Shown: piece after piece, positions 1-5,112 of the stretch | Position numbering within the stretch: position 1 is the first letter of the stretch | Layout of the letters: the number at the start of each line of letters is the position of its first letter | NCBI GenBank assembly: GCA_029548715.1 | Contig: JAKPMW010000335.1 | Location: forward strand, 1 to 8,994 | Length of the DNA: 8,994 nucleotides | Reading direction: 5' to 3' | DNA from: Spirochaetota bacterium | GTDB taxonomy: Bacteria > Spirochaetota > JAGLSM01 > JAKPMW01 | Made by a program: the position numbers and the translations under genes | The notes under the pieces: model-generated | Database searches by the model: none | Seen by the model: the letters and a program-made list of their open reading frames with translations, nothing else | Told to the model about the DNA's origin: nothing

Positions 1-58
1 TCCATGGCCTTCTTCCCTGTCATGGGGAGCAATCTTTGCCTGTGCTACTAAAATACTC

Positions 59-76
59 TTTTGGGGAACAGTGTCC
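59..76 (+). repeat. Dispersed 18-bp repeat, copy 1
   Basis: The sequence TTTTGGGGAACAGTGTCC matches 5047-5064 at 16 of 18 positions. Its first 13 bases are also perfectly complementary to 190-202 inside the phosphatase gene (CTGTTCCCCAAAA). It lies in the leader upstream of the phosphatase. No function is known; it may belong to a short interspersed repeat family. The rest of 1-153 shows no convincing gene. A TAAAAT hexamer at 49-54 could be a -10 box, but it has no recognisable -35. Confidence 0.5.
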
Positions 77-153
77 AGTCTGGTACGTGCGCGCGAACGC
101 GCCGTGAGGAATTGTTGCGTATATTTTTGGTCACCCCGCAAGGAGCGCGCAGC

Positions 154-870
154 ATGCCGAGCCAGTCGCCCATTGATCCGGTCCTGAGGCTGTTCCCCAA
201 AAACAGCCTTGAAACCATCCGGCTGGCGTTTTTCGACATGGACCACACACTGATCGACAATGATTGCGATCTCTCCTGGAAGGAATACCTCGTCGACAAG
301 GGGTTGGCGGGCTGGACGGACAGGCTGCGCGGGCGCTGGCACTTCTGGATGTACCGCCTGGGGCGCCTCAACCCGGTGCGCTTCATGCGCTTTCAACTGG
401 CCCAGTTTCAAGGGAAGACCGGGGACGAGATGGCCCCCCTGCTTGCGGAGCACTTTGCCGGATACGTCCTTCCAAAACTCTACCCGGCTGTGCCCGCCAT
501 CCTCGCGGACCTGCGCGCCCGCGGGATTCCCTGCATCCTGATCACGGCCACCAACCGCGAGATCGCGGCCCCACTGGCGGCGCACCTGGGGATGGACGGA
601 CTTTTGGCGACGCAGCTTGCACGGGATGCGGCCGGCCGCTTTACCGGAAGCGTCGAGGGTGTCTATTGTCTCGGGGCCAACAAACTCCTCCTGATGGAAC
701 CCGAGGCCGCCCGACGCGGGCTGGGGCTGGATCAGGTCATGTACTGGGGCGACAGCGGAAACGACATCCCCGTCCTCAAGGCGGTTGGCTTTCCCGTCGC
801 CGCCAACCCGGCCCCCGGACTGCGGACCGAGGCAGTCCGTCAGGGCTGGCCGGTCATCGATTTGGGATAG
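154..870 (+). CDS. HAD-IB family phosphatase (SerB-like haloacid dehalogenase hydrolase)
   Basis: The 238-residue product is a cytoplasmic Mg-dependent phosphohydrolase of the HAD superfamily, closest in pattern to the IB subfamily that includes phosphoserine phosphatase. All four motifs are visible. Motif I is DMDHTLID, with nucleophile D28, acid/base D30 and T32. Motif II is ILITAT, with T131. Motif III is K177. Motif IV is GDSGND, with D200 and D204. The region between motifs I and II (about 35-110) is helical and rich in Trp, Arg and Phe, as expected for the C1 cap that sets substrate choice. The ATG at 154 was chosen because AAGGAG at 140-145 sits 8 bases upstream. The frame is also open back to a TTG at 61, but that start lacks a ribosome site. 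Substrate cannot be read from sequence; a phosphoserine-like or lipid-linked phosphomonoester is possible. It appears to be transcribed alone. Confidence 0.88.
   Translation: MPSQSPIDPVLRLFPKNSLETIRLAFFDMDHTLIDNDCDLSWKEYLVDKGLAGWTDRLRGRWHFWMYRLGRLNPVRFMRFQLAQFQGKTGDEMAPLLAEHFAGYVLPKLYPAVPAILADLRARGIPCILITATNREIAAPLAAHLGMDGLLATQLARDAAGRFTGSVEGVYCLGANKLLLMEPEAARRGLGLDQVMYWGDSGNDIPVLKAVGFPVAANPAPGLRTEAVRQGWPVIDLG
187..209 (+). other. Stem-loop inside the start of the phosphatase gene
   Basis: AGGCTGTT at 187-194 pairs perfectly with AACAGCCT at 202-209 around a 7-base loop, at codons 12-19 of the phosphatase. The left arm and loop (190-202) are also perfectly complementary to 59-71 in the leader, so the two pairings exclude each other. 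Whether this is regulatory or chance is not known. Confidence 0.3.
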
Positions 871-876
871 TCAAAC

Positions 877-970
877 AATCCGGGATACGCAACAGGATAG
901 TGCAATTTATGCAGATCTATCCCGGATTCGCAACACACTATCACGAAACTGTCATGGGTATCCGGGATAC
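877..970. repeat. Three palindromic cores phased at 41 bp
   Basis: The spacer after the phosphatase holds three copies of a 9-bp palindrome, ATCC-S-GGAT. They are ATCCGGGAT at 878-886, ATCCCGGAT at 919-927 and ATCCGGGAT at 960-968. Their centres (882, 923, 964) are exactly 41 bp apart. The first and second copies extend to an 11-bp perfect inverted repeat (877-887 and 918-928). The third extends to a 13-bp palindrome, GTATCC-G-GGATAC, at 958-970. CGCAACA follows the first two cores as a direct repeat. No T-run follows, so this is not an intrinsic terminator. A related pair with the same spacing lies at 3192-3247. It may be an operator array for a dimeric regulator or a REP-like repeat. The remaining spacer to 1146 has no gene. 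Confidence 0.7.
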
Positions 971-987
971 GTATTCAATTTTCGTGA
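941..987. promoter_or_regulatory. Nested dyad centred on the third palindromic core
   Basis: TCACGAAA at 941-948 and TTTCGTGA at 980-987 are perfect reverse complements. Their midpoint, base 964, is also the midpoint of the third core (958-970). The result is a concentric 47-bp dyad with matching inner and outer arms. This resembles a protein-binding site or a cruciform more than a coding sequence. It lies about 160 bp upstream of the lipoprotein start. Confidence 0.4.
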
Positions 988-1040
988 TGGAGATGGCCAG
1001 CAGCCAGTGATGCAGATAGATCGCTTCACCATGCTTATTC

Positions 1041-1067
1041 TGCACCGTGTAGTATACTTGGGGTGCA
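1041..1067 (+). promoter_or_regulatory. Weak promoter/operator candidate for the lipoprotein gene
   Basis: A -10-like TATACT at 1053-1058 lies between the arms of an inverted repeat, TGCACC at 1041-1046 and GGTGCA at 1062-1067. No good -35 is present at 16-18 bp. If used, it gives a leader of about 80 bases containing a GC-rich hairpin at 1087-1102 (ACCCGG/CCGGGT). Evidence is limited to these motifs. Confidence 0.22.
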
Positions 1068-1133
1068 TGAGCTGTTCACCATACACACCCGGCTCCCCGG
1101 GTCTACAGTCCCGCACCATTGACAGATATGACC

Positions 1134-1145
1134 GGAGGTTCCTCC
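1134..1145 (+). promoter_or_regulatory. Palindromic ribosome binding site of the lipoprotein gene
   Basis: GGAGG at 1134-1138 is a strong Shine-Dalgarno site 8 bases before the ATG at 1147, and it fixes that start. It forms the left half of a perfect palindrome, GGAGGTTCCTCC. The two-base centre is too tight for a simple RNA hairpin, but two transcripts, or a DNA-binding protein, could use the symmetry. Confidence 0.6.
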
Positions 1146-1146
1146 C

Positions 1147-3129
1147 ATGATTCACTCCCGGGCTTTGGCCCTCATCATGACGGCACTGGCGCTGCTTGGT
1201 ACGGCCTGTGCCGAAATCGGAACAGACGAAGCTGTCTCCAGCGGCCTGCGCATCACCGACGGGGGGCTGCTTTCCCATCCCTCCCTGGACGAGTTTTGCA
1301 TCAGCCTGACAAAAACCCCGGATGCCAAAAACATCCTGTATTACGCTGCCGAACGTCCGGGCTACCGCCTGATGCTGCGCACCGTCCAGACGGCCAGCGG
1401 CAGTGATGTCTATGCCCGGCCCCAGGTGGTCTCAAACCTGCAAACGACCAACGCAAGCGGGCTGGCCGTCGCGTCGGTTACACGCGCTGACGGCAGCGGG
1501 ATCAGGGACGAACTCGTCCTCTACTCGACCCCTCTCAGACTGTATCTCTACCGCCACGGCGACGCCGGCCCGACCGAGATCCTCTCCAACAGGCAACCGA
1601 TCGAGGGTGCCCGGCCCCTGGCCATCATCCAGCCCTCGACCGTCTGTGGCCCGGTCGTGACCAGTGCCAACGAGGTAGCCTTTTTGTATGCGGTCAACCG
1701 CACGATCTTTTCCATCAAGGTCTCCGCCGGAGGCCTGGCCAACCTGCCTCTTGAAAACGGCTTTCCCCTGGCGCCCATCAGCCGGGTGCGCACCTTCCCC
1801 GGCCAAATCGCTCCCGGCGGATCGGTCGTCCTCCTCTCAGAGATCCCGGCCCTGGCCAAACTGGCCGGGACTAAACCGCTCCCTGTCTCGGTCCTCCTCT
1901 TTGCGCTGCGCACGACTGACGGGACGTTTGATATTTTTGCCAGCGATCTCGCGGGACACACCCTGCGTCTCACGCGGGTCAATAGCCCGCGCAACGACCT
2001 CTCCCCTGTCTTTGACCCCTCGGACCGCTCCTTTTACATGGTCAGCGACGCCTTTGCACCCGACATCCCCACCCGTTCGCTCAATATCTTCCGCTGGCCG
2101 CCTATCGATTTTGATGGCGACATCACCGGCGGAGATACAGGCGAGGGCCTGTCCTCGTCATCTGCCGGCTCCAGCTCAAGCAGTACTTCGGGCGGCACGT
2201 CCTCCTCCGCAGCCCCGCTGCCGGAGATGGTGTCCATCCAGTCCACCGGATCGATCGTGATAGGCTGGGATTCAAGTCTCAGCGCAACCCCGCATGAGGT
2301 TGCCGGGATCACGGGCTTCGAAATCGGCAAATACGAGATCACCTACAGCCTCTGGACCAATGTGCGCGACTGGGCGCTCGCCAATGGCTATGTCTTTTCA
2401 ACCAACACGGTAGGGATGATGGGGAGCGGGGAAGCCGTCGGCACACAGACCCCGGCCCATCCTGTCACAGGCGTCAGTTGGCCCGATGTGATCGTCTGGT
2501 GCAATGCCCTCTCGGCCATGCACGGGTACGAACCCGTGTATTATGCGGACAACCAAAAAACAAGCCTGCTCAGGGACTCGAATACAATGCCAGAAGTCTA
2601 CGATCACATGTACGTCGATTGGGGCAAAACTGGCTATCGCCTCCCGACCGAGGCCGAATGGGAGTACGCCGCCCGCCGCAAGACTGATGGATCTTTGCAG
2701 GACGGAAACAAGCCATCCGGATATCTTGGAACCGCTATCGATGGAGACCAGAATATTCCTACAGAGTGGGGACTCTATTGCTGGTACGACGGAAATTCCG
2801 GTGGATCTACCCAACCGGTCGGAACCAGGACTCCCAACCAGATAGGGCTGTACGACATGAGCGGCAATGTGGCCGAATGGTGCTGGGACTGGGCTGACCC
2901 AGATTATGGAACCGGGTCTGAATTCACTGGCCAAGATCCCACCGGACCCAATGATCCCTTATTGTCCGACGGTATGCGTGTCCTCCGTGGTGGTGCCGCC
3001 TACTTGACCTACGGCAGCACGTACAACCAGCAGACAGCCTGTCGAGCCAGTCTTCATGGAGGCATACTGGATCCTGAGGTCCACACGGATCTCCCCGCCA
3101 TCGGCTTCAGGGTCGTGCGCCGACCCTGA
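1147..3129 (+). CDS. Probable lipoprotein: beta-propeller-like region, serine linker, SUMF1/FGE-sulfatase domain
   Basis: The 660-residue product begins with a short basic n-region (R5) and a hydrophobic stretch ending LLGTAC. C21 is the likely lipidated cysteine, but the -3 residue is Gly, so the lipobox is relaxed. Residues about 40-330 include a TolB/PD40-like segment (about 258-300) with the pattern DGTFDIF, LTR, NDLSPVFDPSD and MVSD, suggesting a beta-propeller. A serine-rich linker occupies about 336-357. Residues about 361-660 are a formylglycine-generating-enzyme-type domain, with FEIGKYEIT, PVTGVSW, GYRLPTEAEWEYAAR (from 496), GLYDMSGNVAEW (567-578), RVLRGG (611-616) and GFRVV near the end. 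The paired catalytic cysteines of true FGE appear absent: C632 is present, but the residue five before it is Asn. Sulfatase activation is therefore unlikely, and a ligand-binding or surface role is more plausible. It appears to be a single-gene transcript, ending at the terminator at 3154-3183. Confidence 0.85.
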   Translation: MIHSRALALIMTALALLGTACAEIGTDEAVSSGLRITDGGLLSHPSLDEFCISLTKTPDAKNILYYAAERPGYRLMLRTVQTASGSDVYARPQVVSNLQTTNASGLAVASVTRADGSGIRDELVLYSTPLRLYLYRHGDAGPTEILSNRQPIEGARPLAIIQPSTVCGPVVTSANEVAFLYAVNRTIFSIKVSAGGLANLPLENGFPLAPISRVRTFPGQIAPGGSVVLLSEIPALAKLAGTKPLPVSVLLFALRTTDGTFDIFASDLAGHTLRLTRVNSPRNDLSPVFDPSDRSFYMVSDAFAPDIPTRSLNIFRWPPIDFDGDITGGDTGEGLSSSSAGSSSSSTSGGTSSSAAPLPEMVSIQSTGSIVIGWDSSLSATPHEVAGITGFEIGKYEITYSLWTNVRDWALANGYVFSTNTVGMMGSGEAVGTQTPAHPVTGVSWPDVIVWCNALSAMHGYEPVYYADNQKTSLLRDSNTMPEVYDHMYVDWGKTGYRLPTEAEWEYAARRKTDGSLQDGNKPSGYLGTAIDGDQNIPTEWGLYCWYDGNSGGSTQPVGTRTPNQIGLYDMSGNVAEWCWDWADPDYGTGSEFTGQDPTGPNDPLLSDGMRVLRGGAAYLTYGSTYNQQTACRASLHGGILDPEVHTDLPAIGFRVVRRP

Positions 3130-3153
3130 GCCTGGCACTCGCAGCACACATGG

Positions 3154-3183
3154 AGGGGCTGTCCCAAAAGGGCGGCCCTTTTT
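3154..3183 (+). terminator. Intrinsic terminator of the lipoprotein gene
   Basis: GAGGGGCTGTCCC pairs across an AAAA loop with GGGCGGCCCTT, giving about 11 pairs with one bulged base and two G-U pairs. A run of T follows directly (3179-3183). It begins 25 bases after the stop codon. Confidence 0.75.
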
Positions 3184-3191
3184 GTGCCATG

Positions 3192-3247
3192 GTACTCCCG
3201 GAGTCGCATGATGATTTCGTAATACAGTAATGCGACTCCGGGAGTAC
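3192..3247. repeat. Perfect 18-bp inverted repeat with two cores phased at 41 bp
   Basis: GTACTCCCGGAGTCGCAT at 3192-3209 is exactly complementary to 3230-3247, with 20 bases between the arms. Each arm contains its own 11-bp palindrome, ACTCC-S-GGAGT, centred at 3199 and 3240, again 41 bp apart. Aligned with 920-970, the element shares TCCCGGA, TCGCA and TCCGGGA in register without gaps, so the two loci look like members of one family. No T-run follows the right arm, and a good terminator already stands just upstream, so termination is not the obvious role. Confidence 0.75.
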
Positions 3248-3267
3248 TCTCGTCACATCTTCCCTCC

Positions 3268-3296
3268 TTGACGGGCAAGCCTGACTCTGCTACCCT
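3268..3296 (+). promoter_or_regulatory. Sigma-70-type promoter candidate for the sensor gene
   Basis: TTGACG at 3268-3273 (five of six to consensus) is separated by 17 bp from TACCCT at 3291-3296 (three of six, with the conserved first T and A and the last T). It lies 58-86 bp upstream of the sensor gene and just downstream of the 18-bp inverted repeat, which could act as an upstream operator. Confidence 0.4.
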
Positions 3297-3305
3297 GTCA
3301 TTACC

Positions 3306-3347
3306 GGTGAACAACACACCTCTCGCAATGGCTGGAGGCGGTTCACC
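3306..3347 (+). promoter_or_regulatory. Leader inverted repeat spanning a GGAGG site
   Basis: GGTGAAC at 3306-3312 and GTTCACC at 3341-3347 are perfect reverse complements. The 28-base interval contains GGAGG at 3334-3338. That site is 15 bases from the ATG at 3354, which is long for a ribosome site. A structured leader could bring them together. The evidence is one 7-bp match. Confidence 0.25.
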
Positions 3348-3353
3348 AGAAAA

Positions 3354-5021
3354 ATGCTGTCCAGGATATCCTTCATGTCGCGCAGCTCATACCGGAAAAA
3401 CCGTCGCCAGCGTCTCGCCGCCCTCAAGACAAAGATCAGGCTGCAAAACGACTATATCTCGCACCTCGAACGTGTATCCGAAGCCTATACCCATCTTGAC
3501 GAGCTGTCCCGCGAGGAACTGATCGAGGCTGACCAGATCATCCGGGCCCAGGAAATCATCCAGGAGATGCTGCGGGAAGAAAAAAAGGATGCTGTCGAGA
3601 CGATCCACGCCCACGAAAGCGTCCATCAGTTGATGTCCGAAGAAAAAAAGATGGCCGACATGACCATCCGGGCGCATGAGCAGGTCGAGGCCCTCGCCAC
3701 AAAGGAAAAAAAGGACGCGATCGAGACCATCCGCGCCCTGCACAGCATTGAAGAACTCGCTGCCCGCGAGCGGCAGGAGGCCTACCGCTTTATCGAGGCC
3801 CAGGACAAGGTCTCCCAGCTCTCGATGCAGGAACTGGTCGAGCGTGACAAGGCCCTGCAGGCCATCCTCAAGGTCAACAGCCGGATCAGCTCGCACCTCG
3901 ACGAGGATCAGCTTTTGGCCGAAATCCTGGACTCGATGACGGAGGCCCTCGCCGCCACCCACGGCTCGATCTGGCTCTCCTCGACGGCCGGCACCGCCCT
4001 GGCGCTCTGCAAGGGCATCAGCCCGGCCGAACTCAAGGGTGACGGAATGCTCCTGCTGCGCACGGCTGTCGAATCAGCCTGCGAATCGGGCAACATGGTC
4101 ACGCACATGGCCGAGCGCACACCGGGCAGCAAGACCCTCTCCTGGATCATCGTCCCCCTGCGCAACGGCTGCGAGACACTGGGTGCCCTGGCCGCAGTTG
4201 CCGAGGCTCCCGGGGCATGGTTTCGCCCCTTCGACCCCGACCTGGCGGCGATCTTTGCCGGTCAGGCGGCGATCTCCCTCGTCAATGCGCGGATGTACAA
4301 GCGGATCCGCCAGCAAAACGACGAACTCCTGCGCCTGGGAACGTTAAAGAGCCAGTTTATCGCCCATGTCTCGGATGAATTGACCGACCCGGTCCAGGCC
4401 CTTCAGCGCTCGTGGCTCAAGCTCTCCGAATACCACGGGATGTCAGAAGAGGAGCACGCCAAATTCCTTCGTACCCTCAAGGGCAAGCTCGACCGGATCG
4501 ACACCACCGTTTCACGCATCCTGACCATCACCTCGCTCGAAGAAGAAGCCCGCGAGCTCTTTACCGAAAGCACGAATTTTGAGGCGATCACCGCCGAAGT
4601 CCTCGAGCGTCACCGGCAGCATGTTTCGGACATGGGCCTGAGCATCACAACCGGATTTGACCCTGCCTTCGCCCAGTACCGGGCCAATCACAGTATCATC
4701 CGTACCGTGCTGGACGAACTGCTTTCAAACGCCATTTACTACAACAAGCCCCGCGGCACAATCGAAATCAGGGGCCGGGTGATGGGTGAATACCTTGTCC
4801 TTGATATCATCGATACCGGGCGCGGTATCCGCAGTGAAGAACAAGAGCTCATCTTCCATCAGTTTTACCGAACCGAAGAATCCGGCAGCATGAACGAGGC
4901 CGGAGCCGGCCTGGGACTCTTTATGGCCCGCAGTTTTGTCGAACGCTACCAGGGCAGCCTGACCGTCAAGAGTGTCTTTGGCGAAGGCAGTACCTTTACG
5001 GCGACGTTTTTGATGCACTGA
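3354..5021 (+). CDS. Soluble sensor histidine-kinase homologue (coiled coil, GAF, degenerate HisKA, HATPase) lacking the phosphoacceptor His
   Basis: The 555-residue product has no membrane segment and a basic N-terminus, so it is probably cytoplasmic. Domains in order are a long coiled coil (about 20-180) with six 21-residue repeats at 53-178, a GAF-like domain (about 183-318), a HisKA-like helical hairpin (about 328-395) and a HATPase_c domain (about 415-555). The ATPase boxes look intact: N-box ELLSNA with N459, G1 DTGRGI at 487-492, F-box IFHQFYR, G2 GAGLGL at 517-522 and G3 GEGSTF. The H-box reads FIAHVSDELTDP, where families have a SHELRTP-type sequence. The phosphoacceptor is D341, and the nearest His is H338. 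The protein may be a pseudokinase, may modulate another kinase, or may bind ATP for another purpose. The start is uncertain. ATG 3354 has GGAGG 15 bases away; ATG 3375 has AGGA 8 bases away and removes only seven residues. No response regulator is adjacent. Confidence 0.85.
   Translation: MLSRISFMSRSSYRKNRRQRLAALKTKIRLQNDYISHLERVSEAYTHLDELSREELIEADQIIRAQEIIQEMLREEKKDAVETIHAHESVHQLMSEEKKMADMTIRAHEQVEALATKEKKDAIETIRALHSIEELAARERQEAYRFIEAQDKVSQLSMQELVERDKALQAILKVNSRISSHLDEDQLLAEILDSMTEALAATHGSIWLSSTAGTALALCKGISPAELKGDGMLLLRTAVESACESGNMVTHMAERTPGSKTLSWIIVPLRNGCETLGALAAVAEAPGAWFRPFDPDLAAIFAGQAAISLVNARMYKRIRQQNDELLRLGTLKSQFIAHVSDELTDPVQALQRSWLKLSEYHGMSEEEHAKFLRTLKGKLDRIDTTVSRILTITSLEEEARELFTESTNFEAITAEVLERHRQHVSDMGLSITTGFDPAFAQYRANHSIIRTVLDELLSNAIYYNKPRGTIEIRGRVMGEYLVLDIIDTGRGIRSEEQELIFHQFYRTEESGSMNEAGAGLGLFMARSFVERYQGSLTVKSVFGEGSTFTATFLMH
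3510..3887 (+). repeat. Six tandem 63-bp coding repeats (21-residue coiled-coil units)
   Basis: Residues 53-178 of the sensor divide without gaps into six 21-residue units. They begin REELIEAD, REEKKDAV, SEEKKMAD, TKEKKDAI, ARERQEAY and MQELVERD. The middle units follow a consensus close to xEEKKDAxETIRAHExVxxL. Twenty-one residues are three heptads, so the period preserves coiled-coil register. A weaker seventh unit may precede them (32-52). The units have diverged at DNA level, which suggests old duplication rather than recent slippage. Confidence 0.75.
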
Positions 5022-5029
5022 AGCCGGGT

Positions 5030-5048
5030 CTGTCCCTGACAGTTTTTT
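5030..5048 (+). terminator. Short intrinsic terminator after the sensor gene
   Basis: CTGTC at 5030-5034 pairs with GACAG at 5038-5042 across a CCT loop, followed by six T (5043-5048). The stem is only 5 bp, but it starts 9 bases after the stop codon and the T-run is clean. No equivalent T-run serves the convergent minus-strand gene. Confidence 0.5.
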
Positions 5049-5064
5049 ATGGGGAACAGCGTCC
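5047..5064 (+). repeat. Dispersed 18-bp repeat, copy 2
   Basis: TTATGGGGAACAGCGTCC matches 59-76 at 16 of 18 positions. Here it directly follows the terminator T-run. It also contributes to a small hairpin, TGGGGA at 5050-5055 with TCCCCA at 5065-5070. The 91-bp convergent spacer (5022-5112) holds no gene. Confidence 0.5.
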
Positions 5065-5112
5065 TCCCCACTGAATCCGCACATCGCCGACTGTCTGACG
5101 CCATCTCCCGCG

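Noticed and set aside
61..153. TTG start at 61 for the phosphatase
   Set aside because: No ribosome site precedes it, while AAGGAG is ideally placed before ATG 154.
877..970. Short CRISPR array
   Set aside because: The repeated part is only about 9-17 bp with three copies and related sequence between them, and no cas gene is present.
264..1010. Long open frame overlapping the phosphatase in another frame and running into the spacer
   Set aside because: It is Pro/Gly/Arg-rich shadow sequence over a gene with complete HAD motifs, and it runs through the palindromic repeats.
1119..1124. Perfect -35 hexamer TTGACA
   Set aside because: A -10 at normal spacing would fall on the lipoprotein start codon, and the sequence there (CTCCCA) is not -10-like.
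3192..3247. Inverted repeat as an integron attC site or insertion-sequence end
   Set aside because: No GTTRRRY/RYYYAAC core pairs are present, no integrase or transposase is in view, and no target duplication was found.
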